Source of the DNA: DASUEB01 sp036275295
GTDB lineage: Bacteria; Bacteroidota; Bacteroidia; Flavobacteriales_D; Luteibaculaceae
Reading direction: 5' to 3'
Length of the DNA: 21,041 nucleotides
NCBI GenBank assembly: GCA_036275295.1
Contig: DASUEB010000105.1
Span: 1 to 21,041, forward strand
The notes under the pieces are model-generated. The model made no database searches and had not been told where the DNA came from. It saw only the letters and a list, made by a program, of their open reading frames with translations. The position numbers and the translations under genes were made by a program. Below, in pieces: positions 7,053-15,429 of this stretch. How positions within the stretch are numbered: the stretch's first letter is position 1; every line of letters starts with the position of its first letter.

Positions 7053-8321
7053 ATGCTCACTAACCACAGGGCACTTGGCCGGTTCACCAAAGCGGTCGTT
7101 TCCCTTTCCGTTCTTTTAACCTTATTCGTTACGCCCGCGTTTGCACAGCCAAACGGCGAGGCATTATTCAAAGGTAACTGTGCTTCTTGCCACAAGCCTA
7201 CCGACAAACGCCTTACCGGACCGGGTCTCAAGGGCGTTCAGGACCGCTGGGCTGGAAAAGAGGCCTTGTTGAAGCAGTGGATCAAAAATCCGAATGCCGT
7301 TATCGCTACTGGCGATCCTTACGTAAAACAATTGGTTGCTGACTATGCTTCGTCTGGTATCATGCCAGCTCAAGCGGTTAACGATGCAGAGATCGATGCG
7401 ATCCTTTCTTACATCGCTAACTATAAAGATCCTGCACCAGCAGGCCCAACTCCAGGAACTGACACGGTAGCTCAGCCAACCGGGGATGAAGACAACACCA
7501 AATGGTATGTAGTTATTGCTTCTCTGTTGGTGATTGTTGTTTTCTCTCTGGCCGGAGTGCGCAAGTCTCTTTACAACTCACTAGCTGAGAAAAAAGGTCT
7601 TCCTACTACTGATGGCCTGACCTATTGGGAGAGCTTCAAGCTTTGGATGGGCAAAAACAGAGCTATTGTGACCATTGTTATTGTGTTCCTGTTTGTAATG
7701 GGCGCAAAAGACACCTACGATGCATTGATGAGCATTGGTGTTTATGAAGGATATAAGCCCACCCAGCCCATTGCTTTCTCGCACAAAATTCACGCCGGAC
7801 AGAACAAGGTAAACTGTGTTTACTGTCACAGTTCAGTAGAGAAATCGAAACACGCCGGTATTCCTTCAGCCAACGTATGTATGAACTGTCACAAAGCGGT
7901 TCAAGAAGGCAAGATCACCGGAACAGCGGAGATAGCGAAAATCTATGAAGCTGTAGGTTGGGACGTTGACAAACAAGCCTACACCGGAGAGGAAAAGCCT
8001 ATTCAGTGGGTTAAAATCCACAACCTTCCTGACCACGCCTATTTCAACCACTCACAGCACGTGGTAGTAGGTAAAGTAGAGTGTCAGGAGTGCCATGGCA
8101 AAATCGAGGAGATGGAAGTAGTTGAGCAACATGCCCCGCTAACCATGGGCTGGTGTATCAAGTGCCACGGGGAGAAGGAAGTTCAAATGGCCGACAACGG
8201 TTACTACGACGAAATTCACAATCGCCTTACCAAAGCCGAACTTAAGAAGTACTTAAACGACGATGAAAAAATCTCGGTTAAGGAATTGGGTGGCTGGGAA
8301 TGCGCCAAATGTCACTATTAA
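7053..8321 (+). CDS. actA: Alternative complex III subunit ActA, multiheme cytochrome c
   Basis: The protein passes electrons from the complex towards the oxidase on the periplasmic side. From the ATG at 7053 it has 422 residues and a conventional signal peptide (hydrophobic stretch about 14-30, cleavage near AFAQ). An ATG at 7026 would add nine residues and is also possible; neither has a Shine-Dalgarno sequence. There are six CXXCH heme sites: CASCH at 43 in an N-terminal mono-heme domain, then CVYCH 255, CMNCH 276, CQECH 344, CIKCH 368 and CAKCH 417 in the pentaheme domain. Two membrane helices (about 150-170 and 202-222) separate the two parts. The founding description of ActA is a pentaheme protein, so the front mono-heme domain is an addition, probably common in this phylum. 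It is the first gene of the eight-gene operon, 22 nt before actB. Confidence 0.93.
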   Translation: MLTNHRALGRFTKAVVSLSVLLTLFVTPAFAQPNGEALFKGNCASCHKPTDKRLTGPGLKGVQDRWAGKEALLKQWIKNPNAVIATGDPYVKQLVADYASSGIMPAQAVNDAEIDAILSYIANYKDPAPAGPTPGTDTVAQPTGDEDNTKWYVVIASLLVIVVFSLAGVRKSLYNSLAEKKGLPTTDGLTYWESFKLWMGKNRAIVTIVIVFLFVMGAKDTYDALMSIGVYEGYKPTQPIAFSHKIHAGQNKVNCVYCHSSVEKSKHAGIPSANVCMNCHKAVQEGKITGTAEIAKIYEAVGWDVDKQAYTGEEKPIQWVKIHNLPDHAYFNHSQHVVVGKVECQECHGKIEEMEVVEQHAPLTMGWCIKCHGEKEVQMADNGYYDEIHNRLTKAELKKYLNDDEKISVKELGGWECAKCHY

Positions 8322-8343
8322 TAATCAGGTTTAGGATCACGAT

Positions 8344-11300
8344 ATGGGACAAACTAAATATTTCAGAGGTTTAGACGAACTTCACAATACCCCACAATTC
8401 CAGGAAGCGGCTAACAATGAGTTTCCAAAGGAATTGACGGTAGACGAGTTTTTGGGGAAAGCCAACCTGAACGAGGCTTCTACAAGCCGTCGCGACTTCC
8501 TTAAATTCTTGGGATTCAGCGTTACTGCCGCTACGGTAGCCGCTTGCGAAACTCCAGTTATTAAGTCTATACCTTACGTTAACAAACCTGAGGAGATTAC
8601 CCCTGGGGTGGCTAACTACTACGCCAGCACGTATTACGACGGACAGGATTTCGCCAATATCATGGTGAAAACCCGTGAAGGTCGCCCCATCTACATTAAA
8701 GGCAACAAAAACTTCGGAATCACAGCAGGTGCCACAGGCCCTCGCGTGAATGCTTCGGTGTTGGGCTTGTACGATTCAGCTCGTTTGCAGTCGCCTATTA
8801 AGGCTGGTAAGGCTGCAACTTGGAAAGAGGTAGACGCCGAGATCGCCGCCAAGCTCGAACAAGCTAAAGGCAAAGGAAAGATTCGCATCCTTACTTCAAC
8901 CGTTATCAGTCCTTCGCTGCAAACCGCCATCAACGGTTTGGTTGCTAAATTCAATACGGGTGAAGGTACTTCGGCCCACATCACGGCCGATGCTTACTCT
9001 TATTCAGCCATCAGAAAGGCCAATGAGAAAACCTTTGGGGTTGGCCTTATTCCAACCTACAACTTCGGTGCTGCGAAAACCATCGTTGGCATCGGGGCCG
9101 ATTTCATGGGAAGCTGGCTGATGTACAACGAATACGTTTCTGCTTATGCCAAAAACCGCAAAGCAGACAGCGATATGTCGCGCCACTTCCAATACGAGTC
9201 ATTGATGACCGTTACCGGAGCTTCGGCTGACGTGCGCATTGCTACCAAACCATCTGAAGAGGGTCAGGTAGCTCTTGCCATTTACAATCACCTAGCCGCC
9301 AAGGCAGGTGTATCAGCGGCTGGTGTGGTATCTAACGATATTCTTACCAAAACGAAAAAAGCTGCCGAGGAACTTTGGGCTACCAAAGGATCTTCGCTGG
9401 TAGTTGCAGGCTCAAACAACCTGCACGTGCAATTGGTGGTTAACCACATCAACCAATTGTTGGGTAACTACGGCACTACCATCGATCTTTCCAAGCCCGT
9501 TAATTTGTTTAATGGCAACGACGAGGCTGCTTACAAACTCGTTGAGGAAATGAAAGCAGGTGAGGTTTCAGCCCTGATTGTTTACGGTCTGAACCCCGCT
9601 TACCACTTCTTCAATGCCGCTGACTTCAAAGCCGGATTAGCTAAAGTAGGTCTAAAGATATCGCTTGCCGATTTCAAAGACGAAACCGCTAGTTTGTGCG
9701 ATTATGTTTGTCCCGACAACCATTTCTTGGAGTCGTGGAACGACTTTATGCCAAAGGCAGGTGAATATGCATTGGCTCAGCCCACCATTTCACGCTTATT
9801 CAACACCCGTCAAGCCGGCCAGTCGTTCTTGGTATGGAGTGGCGATAGCCGCAACTATCTCGACCTGATCAAAGAAACTGCTCAGGCGAATGTATTCCCC
9901 AAAGTGGGTGGAATGGCCTTTGGTGATTTCTGGAACAACAGTTTGCATAACGGCGCCGTATCATTCGCCGATGCACAAGCCAGTCCTGCGTTTGTGGGTA
10001 GCGAAGCCGATTTGAACTTGGCTTCGACGGTTATCGAAAAATCGGCTAAAAACGTTTCAGGCACCTTCGAAGTGCTACTGTATAACTCTACTGCTATCGG
10101 CGTAGGTAATCAAGCCAACAACCCATGGTTGCAAGAGCTTCCTGATCCCATCACCAAAATTACGTGGGACAATTACCTTACCGTTTCTCCGGTTGACGCT
10201 CAAGCCCTAGGTTTCAACACCTATATTGGCGAAGACAATCCAGCTTCTGTTGCAGAGATCAGCATCAACGGCAAAACCATGAAGCTTCCTGTTTATGTGT
10301 TGCCAGGCCAAAAGGCGGGCACCATGGCAGTGGCCTTGGGTTATGGTCGCGGTGAAAACGGAGAAGAGATTGGCAAGGCGGCTTTCCAAACAGGAACCTA
10401 TGGAGGTTATTTGACCGATGATAACGGCAAAAAGCAAGCCATCGGGGTAAATGTATTCCCCCTTGCTAAACTAACCGAGGGATGTGTTGCTTACAGCGTA
10501 GAAGGTGTGCAAGTGAAAAACACGGGCGAAACCTTTGCTTTGGCTTGTACGCAGACACAACACACCGTGATGGGTCGCGACAGCATTGTGCGCGAAACCA
10601 CCTTAGGCACGTATCGCAAAGGTAACCGCGAGGACTTCAATCCGGTTCACGCTATTGCTTACCACGAAGGTGGCGAATCAATCAAGAAACCGGTAGACGA
10701 AATCGATCTTTGGGGAGAGCATCCCGTTGAAAATATCGGTCACCGCTGGGGTATGGCTATCGACCTGAACAGCTGTCACGGTTGTGGAGCTTGTATCATA
10801 GCTTGTCATGCCGAGAACAACGTTCCCGTTGTGGGTAAAGACGAAATTCGCCGCAGCCGCGATATGCATTGGTTGCGTTTGGACCGCTACTTCTCATCGG
10901 CAGAAGAGCCCAAAAAACTAAACGGCGAAGATTTCAGCTACGACTTGATGGAAATTCCTGAGGAGAATCCGAAGGTGGTTTTCATGCCGATGATGTGTCA
11001 GCACTGTAACCACGCTCCTTGCGAGACCGTGTGTCCGGTAGCTGCTACTACGCACAGCAACGAAGGTATTAACCAAATGACTTACAACCGTTGTATCGGT
11101 ACTCGCTATTGTGCCAACAACTGTCCGTATAAAGTTCGTCGTTTCAACTGGTTCAACTACCAGGAGTACCGCAAATTTACCGAGGTTAACCCCGCTCAAG
11201 ACGATTTGGGCCGTATGGTTCTTAACCCCGATGTTACCGTTCGCGCTCGCGGTGTGATGGAGAAGTGTTCACTTTGTGTGGGCCGTATCCAAGCCGGTAA

Positions 11301-11532
11301 GCTCGAGGCCAAGAAAAAAGGAGAGCCTATCCAGGATGGCGCTATCCAGACCGCTTGTGCCGAAGCCTGTCCAACCCATGCAATTACATTTGGCGATATC
11401 AACGACAAAGGTTCGGTGGTAGCGGGCCTTACCAAATCAAACCGCGCTTACCGCGTGATTGAAGAGGTAGGTACTCAGACCAACATGTATTACATGGTTA
11501 AGGTTAGAAACAATTCAGAAAAAGAAGCTTAA
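8344..11532 (+). CDS. actB: Alternative complex III subunit ActB, molybdopterin-oxidoreductase-like/iron-sulfur fusion
   Basis: The 1062-residue product combines a large domain related to molybdopterin oxidoreductases (about 75-780), which in alternative complex III carries no molybdenum cofactor, with a PsrB/NrfC-like ferredoxin domain (about 795-1050). It starts with a 47-residue leader before a canonical twin-arginine motif SRRDFLK at 48-54, the extended Tat signal known from this family, followed by VAAC with Cys68 as a possible lipid anchor. Cluster cysteines are C811/814/817/821, C885/888/893/897, C917/923/927, C975/978 and C1005/1009. That makes fifteen, the number for three [4Fe-4S] clusters and one [3Fe-4S] cluster. 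The subunit sits on the periplasmic side and relays electrons from the quinol site in ActC towards the heme subunits. Spacing to both neighbours is under 25 nt. Confidence 0.95.
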   Translation: MGQTKYFRGLDELHNTPQFQEAANNEFPKELTVDEFLGKANLNEASTSRRDFLKFLGFSVTAATVAACETPVIKSIPYVNKPEEITPGVANYYASTYYDGQDFANIMVKTREGRPIYIKGNKNFGITAGATGPRVNASVLGLYDSARLQSPIKAGKAATWKEVDAEIAAKLEQAKGKGKIRILTSTVISPSLQTAINGLVAKFNTGEGTSAHITADAYSYSAIRKANEKTFGVGLIPTYNFGAAKTIVGIGADFMGSWLMYNEYVSAYAKNRKADSDMSRHFQYESLMTVTGASADVRIATKPSEEGQVALAIYNHLAAKAGVSAAGVVSNDILTKTKKAAEELWATKGSSLVVAGSNNLHVQLVVNHINQLLGNYGTTIDLSKPVNLFNGNDEAAYKLVEEMKAGEVSALIVYGLNPAYHFFNAADFKAGLAKVGLKISLADFKDETASLCDYVCPDNHFLESWNDFMPKAGEYALAQPTISRLFNTRQAGQSFLVWSGDSRNYLDLIKETAQANVFPKVGGMAFGDFWNNSLHNGAVSFADAQASPAFVGSEADLNLASTVIEKSAKNVSGTFEVLLYNSTAIGVGNQANNPWLQELPDPITKITWDNYLTVSPVDAQALGFNTYIGEDNPASVAEISINGKTMKLPVYVLPGQKAGTMAVALGYGRGENGEEIGKAAFQTGTYGGYLTDDNGKKQAIGVNVFPLAKLTEGCVAYSVEGVQVKNTGETFALACTQTQHTVMGRDSIVRETTLGTYRKGNREDFNPVHAIAYHEGGESIKKPVDEIDLWGEHPVENIGHRWGMAIDLNSCHGCGACIIACHAENNVPVVGKDEIRRSRDMHWLRLDRYFSSAEEPKKLNGEDFSYDLMEIPEENPKVVFMPMMCQHCNHAPCETVCPVAATTHSNEGINQMTYNRCIGTRYCANNCPYKVRRFNWFNYQEYRKFTEVNPAQDDLGRMVLNPDVTVRARGVMEKCSLCVGRIQAGKLEAKKKGEPIQDGAIQTACAEACPTHAITFGDINDKGSVVAGLTKSNRAYRVIEEVGTQTNMYYMVKVRNNSEKEA

Positions 11533-11556
11533 TAACATCACATCAATTTATCCGAA

Positions 11557-12942
11557 ATGGTAAAGGAAGCTGCGATAAGGGAGCCGTTGATCTTAGGTAA
11601 TAAAAGCTACGGCGATATTACCACCGACGTGATTACCCCCATAATGAATAAGGCCCCCAAAGCCTGGTATGTTTTAATATCAATTGCCGCTATCATTGCG
11701 GTATGGGGCTTGGGTTGTATTACTTATCTAATTGGCACGGGTATCGGTACCTGGGGTCTCAACAAAACCGTAGGTTGGGCTTGGGACATCACCAACTTCG
11801 TTTGGTGGGTAGGTATTGGTCACGCCGGTACGCTGATCTCTGCGGTGTTGTTGCTATTCCGTCAGAAATGGAGAATGGCGATCAACCGATCGGCAGAAGC
11901 GATGACGATTTTTGCGGTAATGATGGCCGCCGTTTTCCCAGGAATTCACATGGGAAGAATATGGTTGGCTTACTTTGTATTCCCAGTTCCCAACCAGTTT
12001 GGTTCGCTTTGGGTAAACTTTAACTCGCCGCTGTTGTGGGACGTATTCGCGATCTCTACGTATTTCTCGGTATCGCTGGTGTTCTGGTACATCGGACTTA
12101 TCCCGGATTTTGCAACCATCCGCGATAAAGTGACTGATCCCGTTCGCAAGAAGATCTACAGCTTGTTGAGTTTTGGTTGGTCGGGTCGCGCAAAACACTG
12201 GAACCGTTTCGAGGAGGTTTCACTGGTACTTGCCGGTATGGCAACCCCTCTGGTATTCTCGGTTCACTCGATTGTATCGATGGACTTTGCTACTTCGGTA
12301 ATCCCAGGTTGGCACACCACCATTTTCCCTCCATACTTCGTATCGGGTGCGGTGTTCTCTGGATTCGCCATGGTACAAACCCTTTTGTTGATCATGCGCA
12401 AAGTGATGAAGTTGGAAAACTACGTAACTATTAAGCATATCGAGTACATGAACATCGTTATTATCGTAACGGGGTCTATCGTTGGTGTTGCTTACATTAC
12501 CGAGCTTTTCATCTCTTGGTACTCGGGTGTGGAATACGAGTCGTATGCGTTTATTAACCGTTTCTCGGGTCCGTACTGGTGGTCGTACTGGAGCATGATG
12601 ACCTGCAACGTTATTTCTCCGCAGTTGTTCTGGGTGAAGAAATGGAGACGAAACCTCAGCTTTACCTTCGTAATGTCGATTGTGGTGAACATCGGTATGT
12701 GGTTTGAGCGTTTTGTGATTATCGTTACCTCCATTCACCGCGATTATTTGCCATCTAGCTGGACCATGTTCTATCCGACATGGGTTGATATAGGTGTTTT
12801 TGTTGGAACTATTGGTATCTTCTTTACGTTGTTCCTTCTTTTCGCCCGATTCTTCCCTGTATTGGCTCTGAACGAGATCAAGTCGATCCTTAAATCGTCT
12901 GGCGAGGAGTTCAAGAACAAAGCCGATAATCACCACCACTAA
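11557..12942 (+). CDS. actC: Alternative complex III subunit ActC, NrfD/PsrC-like quinol-oxidising membrane protein
   Basis: The 461-residue product is an integral membrane protein of the NrfD/PsrC family with about ten hydrophobic helices, beginning near residue 34 after a soluble N-terminus (REPLILG, a conserved feature of the family). It is the subunit that binds and oxidises menaquinol, next to the iron-sulfur domain of ActB, and is a candidate for proton translocation. Typical stretches are FVWWVGIGHAGTLISAVL and FPGIHMGR in the first helices and SIVSMDFATSVIPGWH in the middle. The C-terminus ends in a run of three histidines (DNHHH). It follows actB by 24 nt and precedes actD by 18 nt. 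A paralogue, actF, lies three genes on. Confidence 0.94.
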   Translation: MVKEAAIREPLILGNKSYGDITTDVITPIMNKAPKAWYVLISIAAIIAVWGLGCITYLIGTGIGTWGLNKTVGWAWDITNFVWWVGIGHAGTLISAVLLLFRQKWRMAINRSAEAMTIFAVMMAAVFPGIHMGRIWLAYFVFPVPNQFGSLWVNFNSPLLWDVFAISTYFSVSLVFWYIGLIPDFATIRDKVTDPVRKKIYSLLSFGWSGRAKHWNRFEEVSLVLAGMATPLVFSVHSIVSMDFATSVIPGWHTTIFPPYFVSGAVFSGFAMVQTLLLIMRKVMKLENYVTIKHIEYMNIVIIVTGSIVGVAYITELFISWYSGVEYESYAFINRFSGPYWWSYWSMMTCNVISPQLFWVKKWRRNLSFTFVMSIVVNIGMWFERFVIIVTSIHRDYLPSSWTMFYPTWVDIGVFVGTIGIFFTLFLLFARFFPVLALNEIKSILKSSGEEFKNKADNHHH

Positions 12943-12960
12943 GAAATACCTTTCATTGCG

Positions 12961-13515
12961 ATGACAACTGAAAAAATCATATACGGAATGTACGACGATG
13001 AGGAAGTGCTTAAGAGCGCGGCTAAGTCGTTGGTATCAAAAGGAGTTAAGGTAAGCGATGTATATTCACCGTTTCCTATTCACGGTATCGATCCCATTAT
13101 TGGAGTGAGGCCCACTCGCTTGGGCGATATGGCCTTTATTTACGGTTTGTTTGGAATGACGATGGCCTTGATTGGAATGCGTTATTTCATGATTATCGAT
13201 TGGCCGATGAACATCGGGGGTAAACCTAACTTCTCGCTGTTGGAGAACCTGCCATCGTTTATTCCGGTTACGTTTGAGTTTACGGTATTGTGTGCCTGTC
13301 ACGGTATGGCTATCACCTACATGTTCCGCAACAAGACGCTACCTGGTATGCCAGCAACCAACCCCGATCCACGCACCACCGACGACAAGTTTGTAATTGA
13401 GTTGCAAACTACAGATAACGGTTCGTTCAGTGCTGATCAACTGGCCGAGATGTTGAGAGAGACTCCGGTTGTTGAGATCACCGAAAAGGTTTACACTGTA
13501 CAAGAAGAGATTTAA
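12961..13515 (+). CDS. actD: Alternative complex III subunit ActD (DUF3341 family)
   Basis: The 184-residue product matches the small membrane subunit ActD: a soluble N-terminal alpha/beta part (IIYGMYDDEEVLKSAAKSL, then DVYSPFPIHGID), two membrane helices (about 57-79 and 98-121) and a soluble C-terminal tail. It carries no cofactor motif; the CACH at 111-114 lacks the spacing of a heme site and lies inside a helix. In the complex this subunit is structural. The position between actC and actE and the gaps of about 20 nt are those of the standard operon. Confidence 0.92.
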   Translation: MTTEKIIYGMYDDEEVLKSAAKSLVSKGVKVSDVYSPFPIHGIDPIIGVRPTRLGDMAFIYGLFGMTMALIGMRYFMIIDWPMNIGGKPNFSLLENLPSFIPVTFEFTVLCACHGMAITYMFRNKTLPGMPATNPDPRTTDDKFVIELQTTDNGSFSADQLAEMLRETPVVEITEKVYTVQEEI

Positions 13516-13536
13516 AGAATTTAATGCCTTATTCTA

Positions 13537-14181
13537 ATGAGTTGGAATTTTAAACCCGTAGCGACCCTCAGCCTAGGCGCATTAGTTTGGGCCAGTGCTT
13601 GCACCAGTGATCCAAATAGCCCAGGTGTTGAGTATATGCCTGATATGTATCGCTCGCCTGCTATTGAGGCTTATGTCGATTACGATCACCTCGATAAGTC
13701 GTCGGCCAGAAAGCCAGTTGAAGGTACCATTCCTTACACTGCCGACAGCGCATTGCGCTACAATTCAATGCCATACATTTACCCCAATACGGTTGAGGGG
13801 TATGAGGCCGCTGGTCTAGCACTGAACAGTCCGATTATGACCACCCGAGAAGCTATTGAAGAGGGCAAGGTGATCTATACTAAATTTTGTTTGCATTGCC
13901 ACGGTGAAAAAGGCCTTGGTGACGGAGCTAACGTAACTGCAGGAGGTTATCCACAGCCACCCGCTTACAACGGACCTCAGCTTAAAACACTTCCAGAAGG
14001 AAAGATGTTCCACACCATTACCTATGGCAAGGGACAGATGGGCTCGCATGCAGCTCAGTTAAGCAAGATTGAGCGCTGGAAAGTTATTCAGTACGTAAAA
14101 GTGTTGCAGAACGACGGTAAGTCGCCTTTCGATGAAACGGCTGCTGCTCCTTCCGCTGATTCTACCAAAGCCAATTCGTAA
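13537..14181 (+). CDS. actE: Alternative complex III subunit ActE, mono-heme cytochrome c lipoprotein
   Basis: The 214-residue product has a signal peptide ending in WASAC (Cys22), a likely lipoprotein anchor. A class I cytochrome c domain follows, with a single CLHCH at 118-122 and a probable axial methionine in GQMGSH. The N-terminal portion (about 25-100, with MPDMYRSPAIEAY) is the extension typical of this subunit, which wraps over the other subunits. ActE is thought to be an electron exit or relay site towards cytochrome c or the oxidase. With the six sites in ActA this gives seven c-type heme sites in the complex encoded here. Confidence 0.93.
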   Translation: MSWNFKPVATLSLGALVWASACTSDPNSPGVEYMPDMYRSPAIEAYVDYDHLDKSSARKPVEGTIPYTADSALRYNSMPYIYPNTVEGYEAAGLALNSPIMTTREAIEEGKVIYTKFCLHCHGEKGLGDGANVTAGGYPQPPAYNGPQLKTLPEGKMFHTITYGKGQMGSHAAQLSKIERWKVIQYVKVLQNDGKSPFDETAAAPSADSTKANS

Positions 14182-14202
14182 TCCCTCCAAAGCTTCATAG
14201 AA

Positions 14203-15393
14203 ATGGAATATATCTTTAGTAAAACGGCAAAAAATGTAACCTTCCTTCTGATGGCTATCGGTTTGATCGCCATTGTAGCGGGTTTTGCCACCGACCACAG
14301 TGAGCACCACAACCATTCATGGTCGGTACTCCTAACCAACAGCTTGTTTTTCATCTTTATTGCACTGGGAGCATTTTTCTTCTACGCCCTTCAGTACGCC
14401 ACAGAGACCGCCTGGTCGGTTTTGGTAAAGCGCATCTTTGAAGGTCTTTTCTTGAATATTTACTGGACTGGTGCCGTTGTCCTTGTGGTATTGGCAGCTG
14501 GGCTTCTGAACCTTCATCACTTGTATCACTGGATGGATCCAGCGGTTCACGAAGTAGGAGGCCACCATTTTGACAGCATCATTCACAACAAAGGCGCATA
14601 CCTCAACAAACCGTTTTTTACGGTTCGCACCTTGGTGTACTTGGCTACATTTATGTATGGTGCTTACTGGTACCGCAAAACGTCTCTTAAAGAGGACGAA
14701 GTGGGTGGTACTGACTTACACTTCTTGATGTATCGCCGCGGGGCCTTGTTCCTGGTTTTCTTCGCGGTATTCTCTTCAACTTTGGCTTGGGACTGGGTTA
14801 TGTCGCTAGATCCACACTGGTATTCAACCCTTTTCGGTTGGTATGTATTCTCAGGTATGTGGGTTACTGCCATGATCTCAGCGATCATTTTGGTTATGTA
14901 TTTCAAGAGCAAAGGTTTGATGGGATATGTGAACGACAGCCACGTACACGATTTAGGTAAGTGGATGTTTGCCATCTCTTTCTTGTGGACTTACCTCTGG
15001 TTCTCTCAGTTTATGCTTATTTGGTATTCTGACATACCCGAGGAGGTGACCTACTTCAAGGAGCGTATCGAGCATTTCAAAATTCCATTCTTCGGCATGT
15101 TCATCGTAAACTTCGTATTCCCGATGCTTATGTTGATGTCTAGAACGGCAAAACGCACACCTGGCTTGTTAATTTTTGTGGGAATTTGTATATTCTTGGG
15201 TCACTGGATGGATGTTACCATCTTGGTTCAACCCGGAACCATGCACCACTTCAGCTTAGGTTTTATGGAGATCGGTACGTTTTTAGGATTCTTGGGTGTG
15301 TTTTTGTTCAACACGCTTAACAATATCAGCAAGGCGTCGTTGTATCCGAAGAATCATCCTTATGTGGATGAATCAGCACACCACCACATATAA
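14203..15393 (+). CDS. actF: Alternative complex III subunit ActF, NrfD/PsrC-like membrane protein
   Basis: The 396-residue product is a polytopic membrane protein with about ten helices, distantly related to ActC. Recognisable family stretches include VLTNSLFFIFIALGAFFFYALQYATETAWS near the N-terminus (in part), WDWVMSLDPHWYSTLFGWY in the middle and LGHWMDVTILVQPG near residue 330. In alternative complex III it pairs with ActC in the membrane and may provide a second half-channel for protons; it is not the main quinol site. It carries His-rich patches near the N-terminus (DHSEHHNH) and at the C-terminus (AHHHI). It starts 21 nt after actE and ends 36 nt before coxB. Confidence 0.93.
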   Translation: MEYIFSKTAKNVTFLLMAIGLIAIVAGFATDHSEHHNHSWSVLLTNSLFFIFIALGAFFFYALQYATETAWSVLVKRIFEGLFLNIYWTGAVVLVVLAAGLLNLHHLYHWMDPAVHEVGGHHFDSIIHNKGAYLNKPFFTVRTLVYLATFMYGAYWYRKTSLKEDEVGGTDLHFLMYRRGALFLVFFAVFSSTLAWDWVMSLDPHWYSTLFGWYVFSGMWVTAMISAIILVMYFKSKGLMGYVNDSHVHDLGKWMFAISFLWTYLWFSQFMLIWYSDIPEEVTYFKERIEHFKIPFFGMFIVNFVFPMLMLMSRTAKRTPGLLIFVGICIFLGHWMDVTILVQPGTMHHFSLGFMEIGTFLGFLGVFLFNTLNNISKASLYPKNHPYVDESAHHHI

Positions 15394-15429
15394 TAGTTTC
15401 GCAATCAACCACGAAAATAACATCGTATT

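Noticed and set aside
8344..11532. ActB as a true molybdenum enzyme
   Set aside because: The operon context and the C-terminal fusion identify alternative complex III, whose ActB is known not to carry the molybdenum cofactor.
12220..12939. 239-codon minus-strand frame opposite actC
   Set aside because: It is fully antisense to a clearly conserved membrane protein gene; its residues are charged and low in hydrophobic pattern, as expected for the complement of a membrane-helix gene.
13291..13302. CACH in ActD as a heme-binding site
   Set aside because: The spacing is CXCH, not CXXCH, and it lies within a predicted membrane helix; ActD is not a heme subunit.
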